From: an uncultured Verrucomicrobiota bacterium
Lineage (GTDB): Bacteria; Verrucomicrobiota; Verrucomicrobiia; Chthoniobacterales; JACTMZ01
Direction: 5' to 3'
Length of the DNA stretch: 45,659 bases
Assembly: GCA_903953565.1 (NCBI GenBank)
Contig: CAJBKE010000044.1
Location: forward strand, 1-45,659
The notes beneath the pieces were generated by a model. That model saw only the letters and a list, made by a program, of their open reading frames with translations. It was not told the origin of the DNA and made no database searches. Below, piece by piece: positions 1-7,084 of this stretch. Every line of letters begins with the position of its first letter. Position 1 is the stretch's first letter. The translations under genes and the position numbers were made by a program.

Positions 1-20
1 ATGATCGTCCGGCTTGGTCA
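1..20 (+). rRNA. 3' end of 23S rRNA (partial)
   Basis: The first bases, GATCGTCCGGCTTGGTCA followed by a T-run, look like the conserved 3' terminus of bacterial 23S rRNA (the strand that closes the terminal helix), just after the usual ACTAAT. A 5S gene lies 180 bases downstream on the same strand, as expected for an rRNA operon. Only about 20 bases are inside the window, so the call rests on this short match and the context. The 21-200 spacer holds no tRNA that I can recognise. Confidence 0.6.
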
Positions 21-200
21 TTTTTTTCCTCTGAGGGTCCTTCGGGGCCGCTCAAGAAACTTATGACTTTACTAACCTGTTGGTAGTTGTGCCTCTATGC
101 AGATGTGAAGGAACACGACGTTTGTCGCGGTTCTTCTTTGACATTTTTTGGTAATGATTGGGATCGGCAGAAGCCGGCCCGCGCACTGCGCGGATCGTGT

Positions 201-315
201 TCTGGTGATCCTAGCGCAGTGGTCCCACCCGTTCCCATCCCGAACACGGAAGTGAAACGCTGCAGCCCCGATGGTAGTGCTTCTATAGGTTGCGCGAGAG
301 TAGGACGTTGCCAGA
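201..315 (+). rRNA. rrf: 5S ribosomal RNA
   Basis: About 115 bases with the hallmarks of bacterial 5S rRNA. The 5' end TCTGGTGATC pairs with the 3' end GTTGCCAGA to form helix I. The core CCCGTTCCCATCCCGAACACGG is followed by GAAGTGAAACGC and by GATGGTAGTGCTTCTATAGG, then GCGAGAGTAGGACG. It follows the 23S end and precedes an intrinsic terminator, so it is the last gene of an rRNA operon. The ends are set by the terminal helix and may be off by one or two bases. Confidence 0.97.
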
Positions 316-320
316 ATCCA

Positions 321-354
321 CCCTCCCCATGGTTTTCCATGGGGAGGGTTTTTT
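321..354 (+). terminator. rho-independent terminator of the rRNA operon
   Basis: A perfect 12-bp stem (CCCTCCCCATGG, loop TTTT, CCATGGGGAGGG) is followed by six T, five bases after the 5S 3' end. This is a textbook intrinsic terminator. Confidence 0.95.
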
Positions 355-404
355 GTTTTTCAAGGTCCGTGCTTGCGCCACGTCCGCGGAGTGCGCAGAG
401 CCTT

Positions 405-430
405 TGTAGCGGCGCGTCTATGACCGCCGG
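405..430 (+). repeat. interspersed palindrome, family A (single copy)
   Basis: TGTAGCGGCG, then CGTCTATGA, then CCGCCGG. It matches copies near 3305-3367, 24729-24797, 30886-30911 and 45628. The GCGG and CCGC arms are mutually complementary. It is the only feature I see in the 178-base gap between the rRNA terminator and the DoxX remnant, apart from a GCCCGCGC hairpin (512-530) next to the remnant's stop codon. Confidence 0.7.
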
Positions 431-532
431 TCTCTACTCCTCCAACACGGACGGCTGGCTCAAATTGGCCGTTTGCTAACTCGGCCTATTGCCAACTGAA
501 AACCGGTGACCGCCCGCGCCTCGCGCGGGCTC

Positions 533-831
533 CTACTTCGCGAAGATCGTCTTGAGGTAGCTCCTCTGTCCGATGAGGACGACGAGGGCCAAGACAGCGA
601 TGACGACCGAAAGTGCGTGGTCCGACTGCTTGATCATCACGTGGAAGAGCAGAATGTTCACCACGATAGGTCCGAGAAGGGTGAGCGCGAGATTGATATA
701 GCGTCCGGAGAGCAGGAGCAAAGCTGAGACAAGCTCGAGCACCTTCACCAACGTGAGATAACCCGATCCGTAAATGGCGCCCATGAATCCCGCCCGAGAA
801 GAATCCGGGCCGCAGTGAAGACGTGTTTCAT
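533..831 (-). pseudogene. DoxX-family membrane protein, internally deleted and frameshifted
   Basis: Read from the ATG at 831, the first 13 codons give MKHVFTAARILLG, the typical start of small DoxX-like proteins. The homology then resumes in a different frame at FMGAIYGSGYLTLVKVLEL (ATG at 784) and runs through two or three hydrophobic segments to the stop at 533. About 30 residues that normally lie between these blocks (rest of TM1 and the FGLNGF-type loop) are absent, so the gene has lost roughly 100 bases. An open frame does extend upstream to 886, but its N-terminal 33 residues (many His, Ser, Pro) look like out-of-frame translation. An 83-residue product from 784 is conceivable, but an intact DoxX protein is about 125 residues. 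DoxX proteins are inner-membrane proteins linked to thiol and oxidative stress. Family recognition is from memory of conserved blocks. Confidence 0.72.
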
Positions 832-901
832 GGTGTTGGGAGGGTGGGTTGTGAAGGGCGCTAAGGTTCGTCTGATCAGAGGCCATCAGTAAAGTCCCGT
901 A

Positions 902-1552
902 TTATCCCCCGCTGGCCAGCGCGATGGCGCGGGAGAGGGTGAGAGCGACGAGGTCGAGCATCATGATGCCGTGGATGATGAAGAGGGTTTTCATTGTTTT
1001 CGAAACGGCGCTGGCTCCGGAGGGCTCGAACTGGAGCAGGGTTCTTGTCGCGATGTGAAAGTAGTCGAAGACCGAGGGCGAATCATCATCCTCGGCGAAA
1101 CGGATCTGTCGCTCGCCGCGCGCCCGCGACGCGGCGTCGAGGCGCCAATAGAGCCATCCAAAACTCAGGGTGATGACGGGAAGAAAAAGAATCAGCTGGG
1201 TAAGAAGCAACGCACCGGCACGCAGTTGGCTGAGAAGAAGGAGATTGAGCAGGATGAAAATTACGAAGCAGCGCAGCAAGAGAAGTCCGCCGAGGATGTC
1301 GATGCCCCATTGCACCGTCTTTCCGCGCCATAATCTGTAGACGAGGAACACGAGGAATAAGGCCATGAACGGAGAGAGTGTGGTGACGGTGAGATTGAAG
1401 AGGAAATAGAAGCTGCGCGCGACTTTGGCGGCAAAGGGGTCGGCGATCCCGTCGAGCCCTGCCCCGAGATTCCGCATGAAAAAACTGGCGAAAACATGGC
1501 CGCAGACCACGAGGACGAGGGCTACGCCCGGACTGAGGGGGGATCTTTGCAT
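902..1552 (-). CDS. integral membrane protein of unknown function
   Basis: A 216-residue protein read from the ATG at 1552. Longer starts would run into the 3' end of the PEP-CTERM gene. It has five or six hydrophobic segments: a first helix at about residues 8-26 (VALVLVVCGHVFASFF), then about 45-70, 80-115, 120-140 and a C-terminal helix (LFIIHGIMMLDLVALTLSRAIALA). Between the last two lies a charged loop with FDYFHIATRTL. The layout 'YF..aT.TL..., loop, helix' resembles the pore module of two-TM ion channels, but the selectivity filter (TVGYG) is absent, so this is only a resemblance. I do not recognise the family. It lies 59 bases downstream of the PEP-CTERM gene on the same strand. Confidence 0.65.
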   Translation of the reverse strand: MQRSPLSPGVALVLVVCGHVFASFFMRNLGAGLDGIADPFAAKVARSFYFLFNLTVTTLSPFMALFLVFLVYRLWRGKTVQWGIDILGGLLLLRCFVIFILLNLLLLSQLRAGALLLTQLILFLPVITLSFGWLYWRLDAASRARGERQIRFAEDDDSPSVFDYFHIATRTLLQFEPSGASAVSKTMKTLFIIHGIMMLDLVALTLSRAIALASGG

Positions 1553-1611
1553 GCGGCCATCTTTACCGTAGCAAGGCGCGCGTGCAATATCACGCACACA
1601 ACTGGATGGCG

Positions 1612-2811
1612 TTAGCGCCGCCGACGAAAAAAGGCCAAAGCCGCGGCCGACACGGCGAGCAATGCCCATGTACGCGGCTCGGGCACCGGTTCGAAACCGA
1701 TCTGCCCGTCGTGCAGGTTGTAGATCACGTCGTATTGCTGGAAGAGGGCGATGCCGGAGTTGAGATAAAACATATTGGAGTTTCCGGGCTTGTTGTTCTG
1801 GATGGTCACTTGGTTTTCGGCAGTGACGAACTGGAAGAAATCGGCGTTGGTTCCGCCCAGGGTGAGGCCGGACAGTTCAAAGACGGCACCGGGAACGATG
1901 TGGATCTTGTCTTTGCTGTTGGTGATCAGGAGTTCACCAGGGACGCCGCCGAGATCGGCGTTGTGGATCGTCGTGCTCGCGCCGGTATCAGTGGTGATGC
2001 CGAGATTCGCCGTGAAGTTAGTCGTGGCGTTTCTGATCGTCATGTTCGCGTTGAACACCTGCTCGGAATAAAAGAGAGATCCGCTGTTGGTGAAAGTCGC
2101 TCCGGGCGGCGCGTTGGTATTGGTGTTCATGCCGAAGTAGAAGGCGGACGCGCTTGTCGTGTCGGCAGCCGTGAGGCCGATCTGCAGGAAAGGACCGTTG
2201 CTGTGGCCCCGGACCCGGAATCCGGGGATAATGCCGTTGCTGAAGCTGAGTTGCGCGATGAGATTGACGATTCCCTTGCTGGCGTAATTGAGGCTCATGC
2301 CAAAGTCGCCGTAGAACACGCCGTCGACGGGGGGCTGTCCGCTGGGTCCCACACCTTCGGGCGTCCAGAGCACTTCGCCGCCGTTGGTGTTGGCGATATT
2401 GGTCATTTGTCCGACGAGCAGGTTGCCCGGTGTGGTGACGAGCGGTGTGCCGCCGTGGTGATCAGCGAAAAGCGAAACGGCGGCCGCGACGATGGGACCT
2501 TGGTATTGGATGCCGCTGTCGTAGGTGTTGGTGACAGAATTCGTCGTAGTGGTGAAACCGGCGCCCCACCATGGGGAGTTGGTGTTGGTGGCATACGCGG
2601 CATACAAACCGGCGCCTCCGGTATCAAACTCGAAAATTTGCGGAGTCGTGCCGCCGCCGATCGTGGCGTAGATCCCGAGTTTTTGTCCGCCCGATCCGAT
2701 GGTGCGGTAATGCAGGGGGACGTTGATTGTTTCGGTAATGATCGACTCGGCTCCGGCGCAAAGCGGAAGGGCCGGGAGGGCGAGCAGAAGCAGGCGACGC
2801 AGGGATTTCAC
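1612..2811 (-). CDS. PEP-CTERM surface protein resembling a pepsin-type aspartic protease
   Basis: A 399-residue secreted protein. The GTG start at 2811 gives a clean signal peptide (VKSLRRLLLLALPALPLCAGAES); upstream frame has no secretory character. The C-terminus is a PEP-CTERM sorting signal: VPEPRTWA, a hydrophobic helix, and RRRR, which is recognised by an exosortase. The body has the landmarks of bilobal aspartic proteases. These are FDTGG with Asp63, a flap-like SGIQYQGPI (99-107), a DGVFYGDFG segment (163-171) like the pepsin DGILGLG, a second TDTGAS with Asp275, and a C-terminal block at 351-375 (SGIALFQQYDVIYNLHDGQIGFEP) like the pepsin end 'lG..flr.yy.vfD..n..iGfa'. Both catalytic Asp residues are therefore present. 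The first-lobe DTGG in place of DTGS/T is unusual. Asn/Thr-rich stretches fit an extracellular protein. The peptidase role is an inference from these motifs; the PEP-CTERM call is firm. Confidence 0.85.
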   Translation of the reverse strand: MKSLRRLLLLALPALPLCAGAESIITETINVPLHYRTIGSGGQKLGIYATIGGGTTPQIFEFDTGGAGLYAAYATNTNSPWWGAGFTTTTNSVTNTYDSGIQYQGPIVAAAVSLFADHHGGTPLVTTPGNLLVGQMTNIANTNGGEVLWTPEGVGPSGQPPVDGVFYGDFGMSLNYASKGIVNLIAQLSFSNGIIPGFRVRGHSNGPFLQIGLTAADTTSASAFYFGMNTNTNAPPGATFTNSGSLFYSEQVFNANMTIRNATTNFTANLGITTDTGASTTIHNADLGGVPGELLITNSKDKIHIVPGAVFELSGLTLGGTNADFFQFVTAENQVTIQNNKPGNSNMFYLNSGIALFQQYDVIYNLHDGQIGFEPVPEPRTWALLAVSAAALAFFRRRR

Positions 2812-2945
2812 GCGGCGCCAATGTAGCGCGGAGTGCCGGGTTTTCCAGACGGAGATGCAACTGTGCGGGCCTTGGGGCTGAAGCCGACGAAGGATCCTTC
2901 CTGCCGTGGGCAGGAAAAGCGAAGACCTCTGCGCGCGGGATGCGC

Positions 2946-3080
2946 TCAGGTGTGGCGGAGCCACGTGAAAGCCAATATGGCCACGACGAACCAGAAGGTC
3001 GCCGCAGCAGCGGGAATGGCTGTCCACACGAGGATCCGAGCGAGGGGATGGTCTCTTGTTTGGTCTGGTGTTACGCTCAT
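2946..3080 (-). CDS. small single-pass membrane protein (44 aa)
   Basis: ATG at 3080 to TGA at 2946. About 15 polar residues (MSVTPDQTRDHPLARI) are followed by one hydrophobic helix (about residues 17-40, rich in Ala, Val, Phe, Trp) and a short WLRHT tail. That composition is what a genuine small membrane protein looks like and is unlikely by chance in this GC-rich DNA. No family is recognised and no clear ribosome binding site is visible. The roughly 300 bases upstream (3081-3380) contain only degenerate palindromes and no convincing gene. Confidence 0.5.
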   Translation of the reverse strand: MSVTPDQTRDHPLARILVWTAIPAAAATFWFVVAILAFTWLRHT

Positions 3081-3304
3081 GAGGGAGAGGGAGAAGCTTG
3101 CACTGTCGCACGAGGTATCACTCCCCGAAATGGGGTCAATACCTTATTTCCGCAGTTTTGCATTCGTTGCTCCGGTTGTTTTGGCATGGCGGCGTTGGAA
3201 AGTTCCGAATTTTGGCCGACCAACAACAACATCCATTCGAAACGCTGCCGGTTCCCTTGGAGATTCCCGCGCGGTTTGGGGAGGCGGAAAATGGCCAGAT
3301 GTAA

Positions 3305-3367
3305 CCGGTCTATGACTGTCGGTGGCCTTTGTATTCAAGTTTCCGGCGGTCATGGACCGCCACTACA
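3305..3367. repeat. degenerate inverted pair of palindrome family A
   Basis: CCGGTCTATGACTGTCGG (3305 onward) and, in the opposite orientation, CCGGCGGTCATGGACCGCC followed by ACTACA (3342-3367), whose complement reads TGTAGTGGCGG. This matches the paired layout at 24729-24797 with more base changes, which suggests an older copy. It lies just downstream of the SDR stop codon. Confidence 0.6.
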
Positions 3368-3380
3368 AGAAAGACTTAGG

Positions 3381-4085
3381 TTACACCAACTGATGGCTCT
3401 CCGGCTGGAGGACGACTTCGGCCAGCACGAGATGTGGCGGGGCGTCGATCGCCTGGAGGATGAGGTCGGCGGCGGTCGAGACGGGGATCATTTTGTCGCG
3501 CTGCACGGCCATGTTGATGCCATCCCAGAACGGCGAGTCGACGCCGCCGAGGAAGAAGAGACAAAAGCGAATACCGCTGCGCTGGTATTCTTGGGCGAAG
3601 GTCTTGATGAGTCCGGTCACACCGAACTTGCTCGCGATGTAGGCCGCGGCATTTTTCATCACGGCTTTGCCGAGAATGCCCGGAAGGGTGATGAAAAGTC
3701 CGTGTTTCTGTGCGGCCATGACTTTGCACGCGGCCTGCGCGACGAGGAAGGTGCCGCGCAAGTTGGTGTTCACGATCTTGCTGAACTCGGCGTCGGTTGT
3801 ATCGGCGGCAGGTTTGATCAATCCGATCCCGGCGCAATGGATGACGCAATCGATCCCGCCCATGGATTCGTTGGCTGTGACCACGAGGGCCTCGGCGGCA
3901 TGCGGGGCTGTGAGGTCCGAGGCGATACTTTCGATGGAGGCGGCTCCGGAGCAGGCAGCCGCGACTTCGGCGAGTTTCGATTCGGTGCGTCCGTGGAGAG
4001 TGAGTTTGGCACCGCGGGCCGAGAGGCGGATGGCGACTTCGCGGCCTATGCCGCTGGAGGCGCCGGTGATGAGGAATTTGTCCAT
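3381..4085 (-). CDS. short-chain dehydrogenase/reductase lacking the catalytic Ser
   Basis: A 234-residue Rossmann-fold SDR. It has the N-terminal cofactor motif TGASSGIG (7-14), the HGRTE segment after beta-2 (an Arg there favours NADPH), CAGIG (84-88) in place of NNAG, NTNLRG with Asn108, and the active-site YxxxK as Y149-IAS-K153. The catalytic Ser normally found 13 residues before the Tyr is Gly136 (ITLPGILG), so the usual Ser-Tyr-Lys triad is incomplete. The total length is typical of classical SDRs. The substrate is unknown. It is the next gene downstream of acs on the same strand but is separated from it by a 161-bp structured element, so co-transcription is uncertain. Confidence 0.92.
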   Translation of the reverse strand: MDKFLITGASSGIGREVAIRLSARGAKLTLHGRTESKLAEVAAACSGAASIESIASDLTAPHAAEALVVTANESMGGIDCVIHCAGIGLIKPAADTTDAEFSKIVNTNLRGTFLVAQAACKVMAAQKHGLFITLPGILGKAVMKNAAAYIASKFGVTGLIKTFAQEYQRSGIRFCLFFLGGVDSPFWDGINMAVQRDKMIPVSTAADLILQAIDAPPHLVLAEVVLQPESHQLV

Positions 4086-4126
4086 GGTTTGAGATTAACG
4101 TCTACTTGCGGGAATTGGAGACAGGA

Positions 4127-4287
4127 AAAGACAGGCCACGGATAACAGAGGATAAACGGCGAGGATAAGACCTGATCGCGTTGACACGCGATCAGGTCAA
4201 TACGTTCCATAAGACTCTGTTTTGTGCCGGTGTCAGCCGGCGCAAAACTTATCTTCTTTCATCTTCTTCTATCCGTGGCCTGTCTTT
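4127..4287. repeat. 161-bp three-stem palindromic element (MITE-like or structured RNA)
   Basis: The ends are a perfect 18-bp inverted repeat: AAAGACAGGCCACGGATA (4127-4144) and its complement at 4270-4287, the latter ending exactly at the acs stop codon (4288-4290). The arms continue as an imperfect purine/pyrimidine helix (4145-4168 with 4249-4269). Inside are two hairpins: a perfect 13-bp stem GACCTGATCGCGT/ACGCGATCAGGTC (4169-4198, loop TGAC), and a 12-bp stem GTTTTGTGCCGG/CCGGCGCAAAAC (4219-4248) with one T.G pair. Together they make a three-way junction. The non-Watson-Crick positions in the helices are mostly G.T when read on the plus strand, which an RNA from that strand would tolerate. 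It could be a miniature transposon, a processed RNA or an elaborate terminator. Confidence 0.75.
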
Positions 4288-6234
4288 CTACGAATCCTGC
4301 AGTTTGAGTTTCGAGAGGATGCTGAAGTCTTCGAGCGTGGTGGTGTCGCCTTTGACGTCTTTTCCGCTAGCGATTTCTTTGAGGATGCGGCGCATGATTT
4401 TTCCGCTGCGGGTTTTGGGAAGCGCTTCGGCGAAATGGATATCGTCCGGTTTGGCGATGGCGCCGATGGCGTTTCCGACGTGCTTGCGCAATTTGTCGCG
4501 CAATTCAGGGCTGGGCTTTTCGCCCTGTTTCAAGGTGACGAAGGCCACGACGCCTTGACCTTTGATTTCGTCGGGACGTCCGACCACGGCGGCTTCGGCC
4601 ACCGAGTGGTGCGCGACAAGCGCGCTTTCGATTTCCGCGGTGCCGAGGCGATGGCCGGCCACGTTAAGGACGTCGTCGATGCGGCCGACGATCCAGAAAT
4701 ATCCGTCCTTGTCGCGACGGGCACCGTCACCGGTGAAGTAGAATCCCGGGATTTCACTCCAATAGGTTTTCTTATACCGCGCGCGGTCGCCATAGATGGT
4801 GCGGAGCATGGACGGCCACGGTTTGCGCACGACGAGTTTGCCGCCGACGTTGGGTCCGACTTCCTTACCGTTGTCGTCGACGATCGCCGCATCGATGCCG
4901 AAAAACGGCAGCGTGGCCGTGCCAGGCTTGGTCGGCGTGGCGCCGGGGAGCGGGGAAATCATGATGGCGCCGGTTTCTGTCTGCCACCACGTGTCGACAA
5001 TCGGACAGCGTCCGCCGCCGATCTTTTGGTGATACCACATCCAGGCCTCGGGATTGATCGGTTCGCCCACCGTGCCGAGAAGGCGGAGCGAGGAGAGGTT
5101 GTGTTTGTCGACCCATTCGTCGCCCCATTTGATGAAAGCGCGGATGGCAGTGGGCGCGGTGTAGAGAACAGTCACACCGTAGTTCTCGATGATGCGCCAG
5201 AAGCGGTCCGGGTCGGGCCAGTTCGGTGCGCCTTCATACATGAGGCAGGTCGCGCCATTGGCCAGTGGACCGTAAACGAGATAGCTGTGGCCGGTGATCC
5301 AACCGACATCGGCCGTGCACCAATAGATATCGTCCTCGCGCAGGTCAAAAACGTATTTCGTGGTGGCTGCGGTTTGCGTGAGGTAGCCCCCGCTCGTGTG
5401 GAGGATACCCTTGGGTTTTCCGGTCGAGCCGCTGGTGTAGAGGATGAAGAGCGGGTGCTCGCTGTCGTGGTGGACAACAGGACAGTCGGCATTGACGTAT
5501 TCCAGTTCGCGGTGCCACCAGACATCGCGTCCTTCCTGGATGTGGATCTCGTTGTTGGCCCGCTTGAGAACGATGACCTTCTTGATCGTGGTTTCGCCGG
5601 CCAGTGCGGCGTCGACATTGTGTTTGAGCGGGACGATGGCGCCGCGGCGGAATCCGCCGTCGGCCGTGACCACGCAGGTCGCGCCGCAGTCGGCGATGCG
5701 GTCGCGGATACTGTCCGCGCTGAATCCGCCGAAGATAACCGAATGCACGGCGCCGATGCGTGCGCAGGCCAGCATGGCAATGGCGGCTTCGGGGACGAGC
5801 GGCATGTAGATGATGACACGGTCGCCTTTTTTGACGCCGTTGCGTTTTAGAACATTGGCGAAGAGGCAGACTTCGCGGTGGAGCTGTCCGTAGGTCAGCG
5901 TGCGTTTTTCGCCGGGTTCGCCTTCCCAGATGATGGCAGCTTTATTTTTGCGGTTGCTGGTTGCATGGCGGTCGACGCAATTTTCGGCGACATTGATTGT
6001 CCCGCCGTCGAACCAGCGGGCGAAGGGGGCTTTCCATTGCAGGACGGATTTCCACTTGCGGCCCCATTGGAGTTCGGCGGCTTCTTTGGCCCAGAATTTC
6101 TGCGGGTTTTTGACCGAGGCGGCGTGCAGGCGTTTGTAGTCCGCCATGCTTTGGAAGCGCGCTTTTTTGCTGAATTCGCGCGGGGGTTTGATGATCCGCT
6201 TTTCGACGAGGTGGGATTCGATGTTCTGGCTCAT
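4288..6234 (-). CDS. acs: acetyl-CoA synthetase (AMP-forming)
   Basis: A 648-residue cytoplasmic enzyme that joins acetate, ATP and CoA to acetyl-CoA through acetyl-AMP. It has full family length and colinear motifs. The phosphate-binding loop [11 protein letters not shown] lies near residue 265, WWQTETG near 415, and TGDGARRD followed by the hinge [13 protein letters not shown] in the last quarter. The C-terminal [11 protein letters not shown] carries the Lys (about 611) that is acetylated to switch the enzyme off in other bacteria. The N-terminal [18 protein letters not shown] matches the usual start. The neighbours do not add to its role. Confidence 0.98.
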   Translation of the reverse strand: MSQNIESHLVEKRIIKPPREFSKKARFQSMADYKRLHAASVKNPQKFWAKEAAELQWGRKWKSVLQWKAPFARWFDGGTINVAENCVDRHATSNRKNKAAIIWEGEPGEKRTLTYGQLHREVCLFANVLKRNGVKKGDRVIIYMPLVPEAAIAMLACARIGAVHSVIFGGFSADSIRDRIADCGATCVVTADGGFRRGAIVPLKHNVDAALAGETTIKKVIVLKRANNEIHIQEGRDVWWHRELEYVNADCPVVHHDSEHPLFILYTSGSTGKPKGILHTSGGYLTQTAATTKYVFDLREDDIYWCTADVGWITGHSYLVYGPLANGATCLMYEGAPNWPDPDRFWRIIENYGVTVLYTAPTAIRAFIKWGDEWVDKHNLSSLRLLGTVGEPINPEAWMWYHQKIGGGRCPIVDTWWQTETGAIMISPLPGATPTKPGTATLPFFGIDAAIVDDNGKEVGPNVGGKLVVRKPWPSMLRTIYGDRARYKKTYWSEIPGFYFTGDGARRDKDGYFWIVGRIDDVLNVAGHRLGTAEIESALVAHHSVAEAAVVGRPDEIKGQGVVAFVTLKQGEKPSPELRDKLRKHVGNAIGAIAKPDDIHFAEALPKTRSGKIMRRILKEIASGKDVKGDTTTLEDFSILSKLKLQDS

Positions 6235-6280
6235 GGGAATGATCGGGGGGAAGCAGAGTGTGCCGAACGCTTGCGGCGAC

Positions 6281-6883
6281 TCACAACCGAAAAAGCTCCG
6301 GTTGCTGCAGGATATTTCCGCTGAGCAAAGGGGCGGGCCCGGTCACAAAGCGGAAATCGCGGTCGTAACGGCCGCCGGAGTGGGTGCGGCAGCAGGAGAG
6401 ACAGGCTTCGGCGCGCCGGAACGGACGCACGCGCCGCACTTCGCGGCGGCACTGCGGACAATGATAAACGTGTTTGCGTTCCACGCGTCGCGGCGCGGCA
6501 AGTGGAAGGGTGTGGCAGCGTTTTTCGTCCGGCAACCCGAGGTCACGGCAGGCTTGGCGCCATTCGGATCCGTGCGGGTCTATCATGCGCCGCGGGTTGC
6601 GGGCGTGGGCCACCAGGTGGGCGAGTTCATGGAGAAAAGTGCGGGTCAGTTCCTGCGGGAAGGCAAGCAGGCGGGGATTAAGCAGGATGACCGCGCAATC
6701 GAGTCGGGCCAGACCGGCCGTGGTGCGCAGGCGGGCGTGCCAGCGCAGGGTGACTCGGGCGGACAATCTCGGCAGTTGGAATCGATCGGCCCATCCGCGT
6801 GCTTCGACCTCCATGTGCCTCAGCACCTCGGCCGGATGGAGGGCGCCGGATTGGAGGGCGCGGGCGTGTGGAGTCGGGTTCAT
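6281..6883 (-). CDS. SprT-like zinc metalloprotein
   Basis: 200 residues from the ATG at 6883. A helical N-terminal part leads to a zincin motif HELAHLVAH (H85, E86, H89) with a third ligand candidate in DPHGSEW (H104). A zinc ribbon follows (HCPQC at C142/C145 and CLSC at C161/C164). This is the SprT/Spartan-like arrangement, whose eukaryotic relatives cleave DNA-protein crosslinks; the bacterial role is poorly known. An open frame extends further upstream to 7084, but that part crosses the divergent promoter and shows no conserved character. The last roughly 20 residues (from about 181) are non-conserved. It starts about 200 bases from, and diverges from, the copper-monooxygenase gene. Confidence 0.85.
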   Translation of the reverse strand: MNPTPHARALQSGALHPAEVLRHMEVEARGWADRFQLPRLSARVTLRWHARLRTTAGLARLDCAVILLNPRLLAFPQELTRTFLHELAHLVAHARNPRRMIDPHGSEWRQACRDLGLPDEKRCHTLPLAAPRRVERKHVYHCPQCRREVRRVRPFRRAEACLSCCRTHSGGRYDRDFRFVTGPAPLLSGNILQQPELFRL

Positions 6884-6991
6884 GCGCAATAAAGGGACAC
6901 AGTCGGAGTTAAGGGAGGCCTCATCACATAGCAACGAATCTTGCGGCGCGCATCGCGATTTTACGGTGGGTTGGCGAGCGGGCAACGCCGT

Positions 6992-7019
6992 TTGACTTCG
7001 CCGCCCGCCCCCAGATAAT
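6992..7019 (+). promoter_or_regulatory. sigma70-type promoter for the redoxin/monooxygenase operon
   Basis: TTGACT (6992-6997), a 16-base spacer, and GATAAT (7014-7019). Transcription would begin near 7026, leaving a leader of about 60 bases before the ATG at 7085. That position argues against the ATG at 7025 as the start. Confidence 0.6.
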
Positions 7020-7084
7020 TTGGGATGTTGCGATCGGCCCAACTGTGCGTTTCGGAGCCATGCGCACTCCGATTCGCCTCCCAT

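Noticed and set aside
21-200. Possible tRNA gene in the 23S-5S spacer
   Set aside because: No cloverleaf, T-arm GGTTCGA-type sequence or CCA end could be found.
1582-2826. A 414-codon open frame antisense to the PEP-CTERM gene
   Set aside because: The minus strand has a signal peptide, a PEP-CTERM tail and protease-like motifs; the plus-strand translation is a shadow.
4222-5850. A 542-codon open frame antisense to acs
   Set aside because: acs is complete on the other strand. This frame also begins inside the palindromic element.
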